From positions 1-55,808 of the forward strand of contig CASBPX010000021.1 in the NCBI GenBank assembly GCA_949127735.1: a DNA stretch of 55,808 bases. The letters run 5' to 3'. The stretch is from Candidatus Obscuribacterales bacterium (GTDB taxonomy: Bacteria > Cyanobacteriota > Vampirovibrionia > Obscuribacterales > Obscuribacteraceae). Made by a program: the position numbers and the translations under genes. The notes beneath the pieces are model-generated. The model worked only from the letters and a program-made list of their open reading frames with translations, made no database searches and was not told the origin of the DNA. Positions 1 to 9,033 of the stretch are shown here, in pieces (position 1 is the stretch's first letter; every line of letters starts with the position of its first letter).

Positions 1-843
1 CTTTTCGCGCTGACTTTGTGAAATGTCACCGTGAATTTCTTCTGCCAGGACATTGGCGTCGCGCAATCTTCCACGTACCCAACCGGCTCTACGCTTGGTT
101 TTGGTGAAGACAATGACTGAACTCATTTCCAGTTCTTCAATTAGTTTGACCAGCAATGCATCTTTGCCGAATTCAGTAACATGGTAGAGCTTTTGATCAA
201 TTGCATCAGGCTCGATTTGAGTAGACTTGGCTTTAACAGTAATTGGTTTGTTGAGGAATTCAGCAGCCAATCTGTGAACGCGTTGATCGATTGTGGCGGA
301 GAACATCACAGTCTGACGTTCTTTTTTCAATTGTGAAATTACTTTGCGAATTTGCGGCATGAAGCCCATATCGAGCAATCTGTCGCCTTCGTCCAGCACT
401 AAAATTTCAACGCCGGAAACGTCGGCAACGCGGCGCTCAACCATGTCGAGCAAGCGGCCTGGAGTAGCTACGATAATATCTACACCACGCTTGAGAGCGC
501 GGGTCTGTTTTTCGTAACCGGTGCCACCATAAAGAGTGACGCAACGCAATTTATTGTATTTACTGAATTTCACAAATTGGTCTTCTACTTGAAGGGCCAG
601 TTCGCGTGTTGGCACCATGACCAGTGCTCTAGGTCTTTTTTGTGGTTCTTGCAGTGATTCAATAATAGGCAAAGCAAAGGCAGCGGTTTTCCCAGAGCCT
701 GTTTGTGCTGAGCCCATGATGTCTGAACCAGACAACAAGAGTGGAATTGTATTTAATTGAATTTCGGTTGGTTCGAGATACTCGGCGTCTGTAAGCGCGG
801 CGAGAGTAGACTTGGACAAGCCAAGTTCAGCAAATGTGGTCAA
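1..843 (-). CDS. DEAD-box ATP-dependent RNA helicase (N-terminal 281 residues, cut by window edge)
   Basis: RNA-unwinding ATPase of the RhlE/DeaD group, acting in the cytoplasm on structured RNA (ribosome assembly or cold adaptation in known relatives). The first RecA domain is complete: Q motif with Gln29, motif I AQTGSGKT (46-53), motif Ia PTRELA (78-83), TPGR (127-130), motif III SAT (182-184). Motif II reads DEGD (151-154), not DEAD. The frame runs open to base 1, so the second RecA domain lies outside. The start is TTG at 843, preceded by AAGGA with a 7-base gap; no ATG fits. It lies downstream of the RRM gene on the same strand, a pairing that suits an RNA-remodelling or cold-response unit (inference). 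The family is certain; the exact orthologue is not. Confidence 0.93.
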   Translation of the reverse strand, partial: MTTFAELGLSKSTLAALTDAEYLEPTEIQLNTIPLLLSGSDIMGSAQTGSGKTAAFALPIIESLQEPQKRPRALVMVPTRELALQVEDQFVKFSKYNKLRCVTLYGGTGYEKQTRALKRGVDIIVATPGRLLDMVERRVADVSGVEILVLDEGDRLLDMGFMPQIRKVISQLKKERQTVMFSATIDQRVHRLAAEFLNKPITVKAKSTQIEPDAIDQKLYHVTEFGKDALLVKLIEELEMSSVIVFTKTKRRAGWVRGRLRDANVLAEEIHGDISQSQREK

Positions 844-924
844 TTTAGAATCCTTATATAAACAACGGCTAAGCTAAGCCAGTACCTATCTATGTTGCGA
901 TCCAGGCCTGATTTGGAGTGGATA

Positions 925-957
925 CCTTGCAACGCTTCAAAGCGTTTTTGGGCAAGG
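925..957 (-). promoter_or_regulatory. Hairpin in the leader between the RRM and DEAD-box helicase genes
   Basis: The 259-base gap 844-1102 holds no gene. Inside it CCTTGC (925-930) pairs with GCAAGG (952-957) and AACGCT (931-936) with AGCGTT (941-946), a 12-bp stem with a 4-base loop and a one-sided 5-base bulge. It lies about 80 bases upstream of the helicase start. It could shape the helicase leader RNA or attenuate read-through from the RRM gene. There is no U-run on the minus strand, so it is not a standard terminator for that direction. The structure is seen; the role is guessed. Confidence 0.45.
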
Positions 958-1102
958 ACGTTCTGCGCAATCGACGGTGCATGACCAATTTATGGCTTAA
1001 AACCATCGTATTTTCAGAATCTACCACAGCATGCCATAAATCATCTCTGGATGTCAATGTCATGAGTGTGGATTCAAACTTATGTAAATGGTGAGCTGTG
1101 GC

Positions 1103-1417
1103 TCATTTAGAGCCAAATTGATACCACTTACGAGCAGCCTTCTTCTGCCCCGGTTGTTCTGCCAGAGTGAGGTTCAGGCGTCTACCGCTAACATCGTAGC
1201 CATTCAGGCTGGAGACTGCTTCGGCAGCTTCGCCCGGATTGCCCATTTCGACAAAAGCGTAACCGCGATTTGACCCGGTGCGCGGATCTTTGGGGATGTC
1301 GACTGAGATGACAGTGCCGACAGTTTGCGAAAACAGTTCTTTAATTTGCAGCTCTGTGACTGCGGTTGCGAGATTTCCTACCAATATTTTGTTGTGCATA
1401 GTGATTCCACTTTCCAT
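1103..1417 (-). CDS. RRM-type RNA-binding protein
   Basis: Small single-domain RNA-binding protein of the kind common in cyanobacteria (Rbp family). RNP2 is KILVGNLA (about residues 10-17) and RNP1 is RGYAFVEM (about 51-58), with the expected aromatic positions; the C-terminal tail is short and basic (GQKKAARKW). At 104 residues it matches the one-RRM bacterial class. Two starts are possible: ATG at 1417 with AAGG about 8 bases upstream, or ATG at 1399, which begins closer to the usual family N-terminus and has only a weak GGA. Cyanobacterial relatives are often cold-induced and the next gene on this strand is an RNA helicase, so a shared role in RNA handling is likely (inference). Confidence 0.93.
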   Translation of the reverse strand: MESGITMHNKILVGNLATAVTELQIKELFSQTVGTVISVDIPKDPRTGSNRGYAFVEMGNPGEAAEAVSSLNGYDVSGRRLNLTLAEQPGQKKAARKWYQFGSK

Positions 1418-1609
1418 TTACACGCCCTTACTGAGCGAGCTTCTTTCTACAAACGACTACACCCAAGCCATAGAGTTAGGTCTACAGCAGAGGCATTTGC
1501 CTGCGGTGCTTGCATTTCATATTATGACAGAGAACTTAGATTCGCGCTGGATAAAAGCCCGATATACGGCGATTTCACCGACTTGTAAAGCGCTGAGCCG
1601 ATAATTGTG

Positions 1610-1957
1610 TTAATAACGATTACAGTCAGGGTTATATTCCGAGACCAATTGCTCTTGCACACTAGATCTTTCCCAGCGAGTAGAGTCAGGCATGGCCAGT
1701 ATAAAGACAAAAAGTTCGCTCTCGTCACCGCCATTGTTTGCCCAGAAGTCGAGCACATGATTGTGGCTGCGAATCGCCTGCTGTGAAAGATCATCAGCTT
1801 GACCAAAGAACAACACAGTATGAGCTTTGGGTTTATTGGCAGGGTCTTGTTTATAAGTGATGGCATAAACCGCTGGTAGCATTGGTGGTGCCCAACTGCT
1901 CAAGGTGCCGCCGGCGTTAAACTTAAAGCGCTGGCGTTTGCCCCACGAAATACTCAT
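1610..1957 (-). CDS. GIY-YIG-like nuclease-fold protein
   Basis: A 115-residue protein with the outline of a GIY-YIG domain: VYAI (30-33) in place of GIY, FFGQADDL (50-57) in place of YIG, and Glu102 in EQLVSEYNP followed by CN (112-113), matching the metal-binding Glu and P-x-x-N end of the fold. The first two motifs are degenerate, so nuclease activity is uncertain. The start is ATG at 1957, with AGGA 7 bases upstream; a longer reading to 2032 lacks such a site. It stands alone, divergent from the TPR gene at 2079. No precise function can be given. Confidence 0.7.
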   Translation of the reverse strand: MSISWGKRQRFKFNAGGTLSSWAPPMLPAVYAITYKQDPANKPKAHTVLFFGQADDLSQQAIRSHNHVLDFWANNGGDESELFVFILAMPDSTRWERSSVQEQLVSEYNPDCNRY

Positions 1958-2078
1958 GCTCTGTCCTTTTTGCTGGTCAATATATTGAATGTATAGCATG
2001 ACATATAAGGGTCGAATTTGCCAGTTGCGCATTTACGCTCAAAGCGGGTGGTGCTGTTAGAATTTAGCGGCCGAAGAA

Positions 2079-2597
2079 ATGGAATCAGCGATGTCATCAT
2101 CTCAAGTAGCAGAAAATCAAACTAAGTGGCGCCAGGTTTTTACTCTGGCGCAAGAGTCTGAGCTAAAGTCTGAGCTGGAGCCACGCATTTGTGAGAAATT
2201 TCTGCAAGAGGCGCTCACACTAGCCGGCACACTGGGTGTGGAAGAGACTTTGCAGACGCTCAATCAATTGAGTATTTTTTATCGGCGCAACGATTTGTAT
2301 AAAGAGGCTGAAGAATTTTCAGGCGTGGCCACACTCGACTATCAGCATTCACCAGCGTCCGCATCACTCTATTTTCTTTGCTACGGCCGATTGCTCACCC
2401 GTAAAGGCAATTATAAATGGGCGGAAAATTCTTTGCGATTAGCGCTGCAATGTCATGAAGCAAGCGAGCGAATTGATCCTTTTCTAATCACTTCAATTGT
2501 AGATGGCCTGGCACGTGTACTCAACGAACAGTTAAGACCTGACGAAGCCAGCCAACTCTGGGGAAAATATCGCCAGCACAATTTGAGCATCGGTTGA
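2079..2597 (+). CDS. TPR-like helical repeat protein
   Basis: A 172-residue, all-helical, soluble protein with at least two tetratricopeptide-like pairs: one around residues 65-95 (FYRRNDLYKEAEEFSG) and one around 100-130 (YGRLLTRKGNYKWAENSLRLAL). It has no signal peptide or membrane segment. TPRs bind partner proteins; the partner is unknown. The first ATG is at 2079 and a second at 2091; neither has a strong ribosome site. Its stop overlaps the start of the MFS gene (TGATG), so the two are translationally coupled and probably head a four-gene unit. Confidence 0.8.
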   Translation: MESAMSSSQVAENQTKWRQVFTLAQESELKSELEPRICEKFLQEALTLAGTLGVEETLQTLNQLSIFYRRNDLYKEAEEFSGVATLDYQHSPASASLYFLCYGRLLTRKGNYKWAENSLRLALQCHEASERIDPFLITSIVDGLARVLNEQLRPDEASQLWGKYRQHNLSIG

Positions 2598-3829
2598 TGG
2601 CTGACGAAGCGCAACAGAATCTGCGCATTATCGTAGCCGCTTGCGCATTGACGTTCCTGGCCGGTTTGAACACCGGCTGGAGCGGTCCGTTGATTCCCAA
2701 AATCGCCGAGGCCAATAATATCGCCCTTGGTCTGGCCGGTTCGATGGCCAGTATCACAGCCGGCGGCGGTATGTTGATGCTGATGCTGGGCAAAATATTC
2801 TGCGACAAGTTAGGTAGCCGCAACTGTTTGCGTCTCGCGGCTGTCATTATTGCTGCTGGTATGGTCGCCATTGCCATGGGCCCGAATCTGCAATTTCTTG
2901 CTCTGGGTGCCTTCATTTTAGGATGCGGCACCGGGCTCAATAGCATTGCTTCGACTACAAGCGTTCTTGTCAGTGATACCGCTAGCAGTGCCTCGGCTTT
3001 GAATAAGGTGAATCTTTTTTTCGGCATAGGTGCGCTGGCCGGGCCGCAAGTAGCCTGGGCAGGTTTAAGCAGCCCCTGGTCATATCATGCCGTTTATATT
3101 TTCGGCGCTGTTTTTGCTCTTACCTGCGCGCTGGTTTTAAAAATTCAAAAACCGTCGGCAAAGTATGTGGCACCAGAAGAGGCCATTAAAAGCCAGATTA
3201 TCGGCGAGCCAATTTTATGGTTATACGCACTTTTGCTTTATTTGTATGTTGGTATGGAAGTCAGCTCAGCTACCTGGTTGTTTGCTTTTCTGCAAAAATA
3301 TTGCTCCCTTGATCTGGCAATGGCTTCAATCAACATGACCATTCTCTGGGCCGGCTTAACTGCGGGCCGCCTGATTAGCGTTTTTCTTTGTGACCGTTAT
3401 TCATCCAGTAAAATTACCTTGATGGGCATAGCGCTTTCGACCTCCGCCTTTGGTGCTCTGGCTCTGGCCGCTCATGCAGGGGTTTGGACACTGCTGATGG
3501 TGCTGTTGCTCGGTGTTGGATTCGGTCCCATATTTCCAAATATATTGGCAGCTGCCAATGAACATTTTAAGCCTGACACTACCACCACATCTACGGTAGT
3601 AATTAGCAGCGGCGCCATTGGTGCTATCACCGTGCCGATGCTAACCAATTATTGTTTTACTCAAATCGGCTGGCAGCAAGGCATGTTTGTTTTGTGCGGT
3701 CTTGATTGCATTTTGTTGATTCTTTTCTGTGTCTTACTAAAAATTACCGCCGGTGGGAGAAAAAATGACACTCAGCAATCGCCAATTCCTGTTGAAGAAT
3801 CGCCCTCAGGGCCTGGTGACAGCCTCTAA
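2597..3829 (+). CDS. MFS transporter
   Basis: A 410-residue protein of the major facilitator superfamily with about 12 hydrophobic segments, two six-helix halves and a charged central loop (near residue 190, LKIQKPSAKYVAPEE). The glycine-rich helices and the arginine-containing loop between segments 2 and 3 (around GKIFCDKLGSRNCL) match the family. The substrate cannot be read from sequence. ATG at 2597 overlaps the upstream stop; a TTG one codon earlier is possible. The last 65 bases overlap the next gene in another frame, showing tight packing of this operon. It could export or import a small metabolite acted on by the neighbouring oxidoreductase, but that is speculative. Confidence 0.9.
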   Translation: MADEAQQNLRIIVAACALTFLAGLNTGWSGPLIPKIAEANNIALGLAGSMASITAGGGMLMLMLGKIFCDKLGSRNCLRLAAVIIAAGMVAIAMGPNLQFLALGAFILGCGTGLNSIASTTSVLVSDTASSASALNKVNLFFGIGALAGPQVAWAGLSSPWSYHAVYIFGAVFALTCALVLKIQKPSAKYVAPEEAIKSQIIGEPILWLYALLLYLYVGMEVSSATWLFAFLQKYCSLDLAMASINMTILWAGLTAGRLISVFLCDRYSSSKITLMGIALSTSAFGALALAAHAGVWTLLMVLLLGVGFGPIFPNILAAANEHFKPDTTTTSTVVISSGAIGAITVPMLTNYCFTQIGWQQGMFVLCGLDCILLILFCVLLKITAGGRKNDTQQSPIPVEESPSGPGDSL

Positions 3830-4784
3830 TTTCGATTTTGTAGAATCGGCAGTGGCGCCGGGGCCTGGTCAGGCTCTGGTGGAAAATTTGTATCTGTCGC
3901 TTGACCCTACCAATCGTATCTGGATGACTGACGTCGAACAATATATGCCGCCTGTGCAAATAGGCGAAGTAATGCGCGGCCTGGGAATCGGCAAAGTAAT
4001 TGAGTCGAATAATCATTTGTACAAAGTCGGTGCTCTGGTGTCAGGGCCAGTCGGCTGGCAAGATTATTGTTTAATCGACGGCCAAGAATCATGGCCCTTT
4101 GCTGTGTTGCCACCACTGCCGCCTGGAGTGCCGTTGACTCTATTTATGGGTGCCGCCGGCATGACTGGTTTGACTGCTTATTTCGGTTTGCTTGAAGTCG
4201 GTCAAGCCAAAGCCGGCGAGACTTTGCTTGTTTCTGCCGCTGCCGGAGCGACTGGCTCTGTGGTAGGGCAGATAGGTAAGATCAAAGGCCTGCGGGTAGT
4301 TGGTATTGCTGGTGGTGCAGAGAAGTGCCGGCTGCTCACTGACTATTTTGGTTTTGACGTTGCCGTAGACTACAAAGCATCTGACTGGAAAGCGCAACTT
4401 GAGGCTGCCACTGAAGGTGGTGTGGATATCAGTTTTGAAAACGTGGGCGGAGAAATCATGAATGCTGCTATCGCCAGGCTCAATATGCGCTCGCGCATGG
4501 TGCTCTGTGGGCTTATATCTTCATATAACGATGATAATGATGCCAACACCAGGGCGAACCTTGTGCCCTTCTTAATGAAGCGCGCCAGCTTGCAAGGCTT
4601 TATTGTCTCCGATTATTTTCCAAAGTTCGCAGCAGCTACATCTGAACTTGTAAGTTGGGTAATGGCCGGCAAAATTAAAACCAAAGAGACGCTGGTGGAC
4701 GGTCTGGAGCAAGCTCCAGCAGCCCTCAATCAGCTTTTTGAAGGCAATAATGTGGGCAAGCTGCTGGTGAAATTGAGACCCTGA
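3765..4784 (+). CDS. NADP-dependent oxidoreductase, MDR superfamily (CurA/leukotriene B4 dehydrogenase-like)
   Basis: A 339-residue zinc-free medium-chain reductase of the family that reduces alpha,beta-unsaturated carbonyl double bonds with NADPH. The N-terminus NRQFLLKNRPQG and the stretch YLSLDPTNRIWM are hallmarks of the CurA/prostaglandin reductase group. The nucleotide-binding site is AAAGATGSVVGQIGK (about 147-161), and a YKASDWKAQL segment follows. The start is ATG at 3765, with GGGAG 5 bases upstream; an in-frame GTG at 3753 is less likely. It begins inside the MFS gene and its stop overlaps the next start (TGATG). A role in detoxifying reactive enones is likely from the family, but the substrate is unknown. 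Confidence 0.93.
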   Translation: MTLSNRQFLLKNRPQGLVTASNFDFVESAVAPGPGQALVENLYLSLDPTNRIWMTDVEQYMPPVQIGEVMRGLGIGKVIESNNHLYKVGALVSGPVGWQDYCLIDGQESWPFAVLPPLPPGVPLTLFMGAAGMTGLTAYFGLLEVGQAKAGETLLVSAAAGATGSVVGQIGKIKGLRVVGIAGGAEKCRLLTDYFGFDVAVDYKASDWKAQLEAATEGGVDISFENVGGEIMNAAIARLNMRSRMVLCGLISSYNDDNDANTRANLVPFLMKRASLQGFIVSDYFPKFAAATSELVSWVMAGKIKTKETLVDGLEQAPAALNQLFEGNNVGKLLVKLRP

Positions 4785-5437
4785 TGACTGGCGGCGATAT
4801 TCTTGAATCAGTGATAGAAACTTATCGGCAGCTCAAGACTTACACCGATAGCGGCAATGTCACGGCGCTAATTCAGGCCGGCTCTAAAAGTGTGGAAGCC
4901 GGTTGTTCGTTTGCTACCGCATTCGAGCGCATGAGCAAAAAGGAAAGTCGATTTCGTTATCAGTGGAACAGCAAGGGCATTCTTTCGGACTTGCTAGCTC
5001 AGGACCAAGACCAAGACAATATCAATGTCATATGCAGCAACGATGAAGGAATCTTCAAGCGTTATCCCCTTGAAGGTTTGAGTACCTGCCCCAGTTTGCC
5101 GCTGGCCGTGGCAGATGCGACTGGTGTATCATTTGGTGGTGTTTATTACACTGCATCACTGCTGTTAGACCACATCGTGCCGGATGGTCACTGGTTTTTT
5201 CGCCGATTGCAAAAGCATCTCGAACTGCCATTGAACTCAGACGCGCAAGATGATGATTTTCACTTTCTCGAATCTCATATCAAAGACGAGCACGTGCGTC
5301 TTTCAGTCAAGAAAAGCGATTTTAGTTTAAAGCAGATGGTTGTGGAAAGACCTTCTTCTACGATTCACTTTAACTGGCAAAACTATACTTTTGATAGCGA
5401 TTTAGATTTACGAGTATTTGATCAATATCGCTTTTAA
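4784..5437 (+). CDS. Hypothetical protein (possible LolA/DUF2092-like beta fold)
   Basis: A 217-residue protein, not firmly recognised. It begins with a helix (ILESVIETYRQLKTYTDSG) followed by alternating strands with FRYQW and GIFKRYP motifs. This layout resembles periplasmic LolA-fold or DUF2092 proteins, but it has no signal peptide or lipobox, so the resemblance is weak. The start overlaps the previous stop (TGATG), placing it last in the operon with the MFS transporter and CurA-like reductase. It ends one base before the stop of the convergent kinase gene. Confidence 0.8.
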   Translation: MTGGDILESVIETYRQLKTYTDSGNVTALIQAGSKSVEAGCSFATAFERMSKKESRFRYQWNSKGILSDLLAQDQDQDNINVICSNDEGIFKRYPLEGLSTCPSLPLAVADATGVSFGGVYYTASLLLDHIVPDGHWFFRRLQKHLELPLNSDAQDDDFHFLESHIKDEHVRLSVKKSDFSLKQMVVERPSSTIHFNWQNYTFDSDLDLRVFDQYRF

Positions 5438-5438
5438 G

Positions 5439-7895
5439 CTACTTGCCTTTAACCGAGTCATAGAGCCGTTTCGCCTGTACGGTATCTGCATCTTTGGCAC
5501 CAAGTACCTGCGTGCGTATGCGTAGACAATCTGCCAGCATCGGTTCTGCTTTGTCGTACTTTTTAGTCTTTTGATAAAGCACACCGAGACAAAATTCGGT
5601 TGTGGCTATGGCCGGGTCATCTTTGCTCATGGTTCTTTTTTGAATGTCTAGTGCATGCACCAGATAATTTTCTGCTTTGTCAAAATTTCTTTGGACAAAC
5701 GATAGCGTGCCCAGATAAGTTAGAGTGTCGGCAATGGCCGGATTATCAGGATTAAGGCTTTTTTCGCGCAGAGCCAGTGCTTTTTCATAATATGAAGTAG
5801 CCTTGCCGTACTGCCCCTGAAGTTGATAAGCCTGACCAATGGCACTGAAAATGTTAGCCTTATTTAGTTCATTTAGACCCTGAGAAGTGCTGGCAATCGA
5901 TTCGGCCTGTGCTAACAGATCGGTAGCTTTTTTAAATTGTTTTTGAGCCAGAGCGAGATTGCCCATGTCAGCTAAAGTCTCGGCTACAGCGGCGTGGTCC
6001 GCCCCTTTGTAGCCCTGCCTCAGTGCCAGAGCCTTGTTAAAGAACTGTTGGGAAAGAGCAAAGTTGCCTTCAGCCCGATAGATTTTGCCCAATTCGTTCA
6101 TTGCTTCAGTGGCGTCTAATGCCGACAGCTTTTTCTCGCTTTCGCGAATTTTGAGAATTTCTTGAAACTCTTTTTTAGCATTTTCGGTCTGCTGGGTTTC
6201 CATGTAAGTGCGGCCTAGAGACATTCTAACTTCTGCTACTTTATGTTCATAGTCGCCTGATGCGCGCGCTTCATCGAAGGCAATCTTGAATTTTTTCAGT
6301 GCTTCTGAATAGTCGCCATGATCAAAAGATGATTGACCCTGACTGAGAACTTTAGCGTAATTGTCTTGAGGGACGGGGGAACCAGTGGTTGCAGGTGTCG
6401 TGTTCTGGCCTTTGGGCAAAAGAGTAAGAGCAGCGGCACCACCAATGATTAGAACGCCGGCGATAGACGCCCAGAGAATGCCTTTGCGAGTGGCCTTGGC
6501 TGGTGGCTGGAATTGCGAAATGGCAGAATTAGAATCGTCTAGATTGGTCTGGTTTCGAATGTTATTGAATTTGGTTGAAGATGTATTGTATCTAGAGGTA
6601 CCAGCAGTTGTAGCTGCACCTGTAGTTGCAATAGACTGAAGCACCGAACCAGACCCTGTGTCAGTGGTCGGTGCCAGTGACGATGGAGTAGAGGCTGGTT
6701 CAAAAGAAGAGTCTGATATTGAGTCAGTTGCATTTGATACTTGCTGGTCTGCCACCGGAAATGGTGACATGGCCACATTGCTGACTTGAGTTTGTGAATC
6801 CATCAAAATAGGCTGCGGCAAGCTGGCATGCGGTTGTAGTAGATTGACCTGACTTGGCTGAGGAACATACGGCCTGACGGTGCCGGCAGGCATCGAAGAA
6901 CTAATTTCACTGAGCTGGGAAAGTTGCGACATCAGATCATCACGTAACTCGCTCATGTTTTCATAGCGATCTTCAATCTCTTTGGCCATGGCCCTAAAGA
7001 CTACTTTTTCGAGGCCAGTTGGAAGCATCAATTCGGGCGCCACTTCATTGAAAGCCGCAGGTAAGGCAGTGGCATGCTTGTTAAAGCATTCCATAGCAGA
7101 AGCCCCAGCCACAGCTGGTTTACCAGTTAGTGTGCGGTACATTACACAACCAAGTGAATAAATATCAGAACGCGCATCAAGGGGCTTGCCCATGCATTGT
7201 TCGGGACTCATATACATGGGGCTGCCAAAAACCTCGCCGGTTTTAGTCAGCTCTTCGTTTTCGGCATCCATTTCAGAGAGAATTTTGGCCATGCCGAAAT
7301 CTACAATTTGCACCACATCATGCTGGCCGTCATAATCGACCATCATAATATTGCCGGGCTTAAGGTCGCGGTGAATCACACCTTTTTGATGTGCGTGTGA
7401 TAGGGCCGCGCAGGTCTGCACAAAAATATTCAGGGAACGCCCCAGGGGCAAATAGCCATGAGCCATGAGTTCGGCCGATAAATTAGTGCCTTCGAGCAAA
7501 TCCATCACCAGGTATGGCAAGCCCTGAGGAGTGACACCAAAGTCGTAAACTTTGAGAATATTAGGGTGATTGAGATGGCTGGCGGCTTGCGCTTCCTGAC
7601 GAAAACGCTTTAAGGCGGTTGCACTGGCGGCAAACTGCGGCAACATCAACTTGATCGCCACCAGTCGCTTCATCAAATTGTGTCTGGCTTTGTAAACCAG
7701 GCCCATACCACCGCTGCCCAACTTTTCGAGAATTTGATATTTCTCGGCCAGGGTGGTGCCAATCAAAGTATCGACGATCACCGGCGTGAGCAAAGTGTCA
7801 TCATCGGGACAAATGATCATCTCCGGTGAATATTCTTTGGCGCAAGAAAGGCAAACCTTTTTTGGCGGCAATTTCTGGGCGTCGGCCTCGGTCAA
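5439..7895 (-). CDS. Membrane-anchored Ser/Thr protein kinase with TPR sensor tail
   Basis: An 818-residue Hanks-type kinase. An N-terminal Cys cluster (C15, C18, C29) hints at a zinc ribbon. The kinase domain (about 50-325) has the glycine loop GSGGMG (60-65), Lys82 in VAIK, HRDLKPGN (175-182, catalytic Asp177) and DFG (199-201), so it should be active. A Pro/Ser/Gln-rich linker (about 335-465) leads to one membrane helix (about 472-493), then some seven TPRs (about 515-815) of the kinesin-light-chain type. Topology predicts a cytoplasmic kinase and external TPRs. The start is TTG at 7895, with GAGAGG 6 bases upstream. This kinase-TM-TPR layout recurs in Obscuribacter-like genomes (recollection). 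Its stop nearly touches that of the convergent gene. Confidence 0.95.
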   Translation of the reverse strand: MTEADAQKLPPKKVCLSCAKEYSPEMIICPDDDTLLTPVIVDTLIGTTLAEKYQILEKLGSGGMGLVYKARHNLMKRLVAIKLMLPQFAASATALKRFRQEAQAASHLNHPNILKVYDFGVTPQGLPYLVMDLLEGTNLSAELMAHGYLPLGRSLNIFVQTCAALSHAHQKGVIHRDLKPGNIMMVDYDGQHDVVQIVDFGMAKILSEMDAENEELTKTGEVFGSPMYMSPEQCMGKPLDARSDIYSLGCVMYRTLTGKPAVAGASAMECFNKHATALPAAFNEVAPELMLPTGLEKVVFRAMAKEIEDRYENMSELRDDLMSQLSQLSEISSSMPAGTVRPYVPQPSQVNLLQPHASLPQPILMDSQTQVSNVAMSPFPVADQQVSNATDSISDSSFEPASTPSSLAPTTDTGSGSVLQSIATTGAATTAGTSRYNTSSTKFNNIRNQTNLDDSNSAISQFQPPAKATRKGILWASIAGVLIIGGAAALTLLPKGQNTTPATTGSPVPQDNYAKVLSQGQSSFDHGDYSEALKKFKIAFDEARASGDYEHKVAEVRMSLGRTYMETQQTENAKKEFQEILKIRESEKKLSALDATEAMNELGKIYRAEGNFALSQQFFNKALALRQGYKGADHAAVAETLADMGNLALAQKQFKKATDLLAQAESIASTSQGLNELNKANIFSAIGQAYQLQGQYGKATSYYEKALALREKSLNPDNPAIADTLTYLGTLSFVQRNFDKAENYLVHALDIQKRTMSKDDPAIATTEFCLGVLYQKTKKYDKAEPMLADCLRIRTQVLGAKDADTVQAKRLYDSVKGK

Positions 7896-8139
7896 TTGAT
7901 ACCTCTCGTCGATAGGTGCTAATTGACATCTGCACCTACCAGCAACATTCTAATCTTCAGACGACTCGCACGGCCTAACTAAGTTTCAACTCTTTAAAAC
8001 ATCCTGTCATCTTTGCCCAGTCAGACTTGCGCCGTTGTATGCTCTATTGCATATTAAAATCGGTCTGAATGCACGTTCAGCCAGACAGGCTTTCATTGTT
8101 AATATCCGTTCATAGTTTGGAACAGCATACGGGAAGAAA

Positions 8140-9027
8140 ATGGCCAAGAAATCAGTATCTCAGCACCCATCTTCTGGGGGACGGCAGATCAGGACAAAGC
8201 AACCAAAAGGTCCGGTTCTCGAGCAAACTCCCTTGCCCGTGGCCAATCCCAGCCAAGATAAGGTGGTCTACGCTGTTTTTGCCACCATCTTTTTAGTTGG
8301 AATCGCTATAAACCTTATTTTGTTTTATTTTGTCGGCCAAAATCTTTATCAGTCTTATCTGGCTAAAAGCTGGTGGATGGTCGCTGGAGCCGCTGGCCTT
8401 ATGGTCGCTCTGCTTTTTGGCGTCAGGGCCGCGGTGGCGGCAGCTTTCATTGTTTCGGCCACAGTAGCCAGTCGTACCGCCGCTTTTGGTGCCCAGCAAC
8501 AAATTTGCCGCTGGGCGCTAAAGTATCGCGCCATTCTTCCGGATCGCGCTTCGTGGGCCAGTCAAGCCATTATTCAGCAGATTATGGCCAAAGAACAGTA
8601 CGATCAGGTTATTGAGTTTGGCAGCGAGCAATACGACGACATCACTACTAAAAATCCTAAAGACCACAGTCTGGCCGTGCTTTGCACCTACGTTGGAATG
8701 GCCTATCAGGCTAAAGGCGAAACCGCTAAATCGATTGAATGGAATGAGAAATCAGTCGCTCAGTTCGGTAAGTTTTTCGAATCAATCAATAAATCGAAGT
8801 TTGCTAAAAAAATGGGCGGCGCGGGTGTGGTGGAGGCCATGACCTTCAACTACTCGCAAGTGCTGGCGGCTCTAGGCAGCAGTTATTTGCAGCAGCAAAA
8901 TTTTCGTAAAGCCAAAGAGCTTTTTAAACTCTCCCTGGAGAATGCTAAAAAATCTCCGGAAACTCCCGAACGCCGTCAACTGATTAAACAGGTGGAAGAC
9001 GGTCTTGGTCGTCTCAAGCGCTGGTAA
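8140..9027 (+). CDS. Membrane protein with two TM helices and C-terminal TPR-like domain
   Basis: A 295-residue protein: a basic, disordered N-terminus (1-45), two hydrophobic helices (about 47-70 and 78-110), then a helical region (about 115-290) with TPR-like pairs such as YVGMAYQAKGETAKSIEWN and LGSSYLQQQNFRKAKELFK. It probably sits in the inner membrane with the repeats on one face, acting as a protein-interaction platform. The start is ATG at 8140 after GGGAAG. It is divergent from the TPR kinase gene, with 244 bases between them, and only 6 bases separate it from the secreted protein downstream, so those two are an operon. No named family was recognised. Confidence 0.85.
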   Translation: MAKKSVSQHPSSGGRQIRTKQPKGPVLEQTPLPVANPSQDKVVYAVFATIFLVGIAINLILFYFVGQNLYQSYLAKSWWMVAGAAGLMVALLFGVRAAVAAAFIVSATVASRTAAFGAQQQICRWALKYRAILPDRASWASQAIIQQIMAKEQYDQVIEFGSEQYDDITTKNPKDHSLAVLCTYVGMAYQAKGETAKSIEWNEKSVAQFGKFFESINKSKFAKKMGGAGVVEAMTFNYSQVLAALGSSYLQQQNFRKAKELFKLSLENAKKSPETPERRQLIKQVEDGLGRLKRW

Positions 9028-9033
9028 TCGAAG

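Noticed and set aside
1278-1604. Plus-strand frames opposite the RRM gene
   Set aside because: They overlap the minus-strand RRM gene or lack a ribosome site and any domain pattern.
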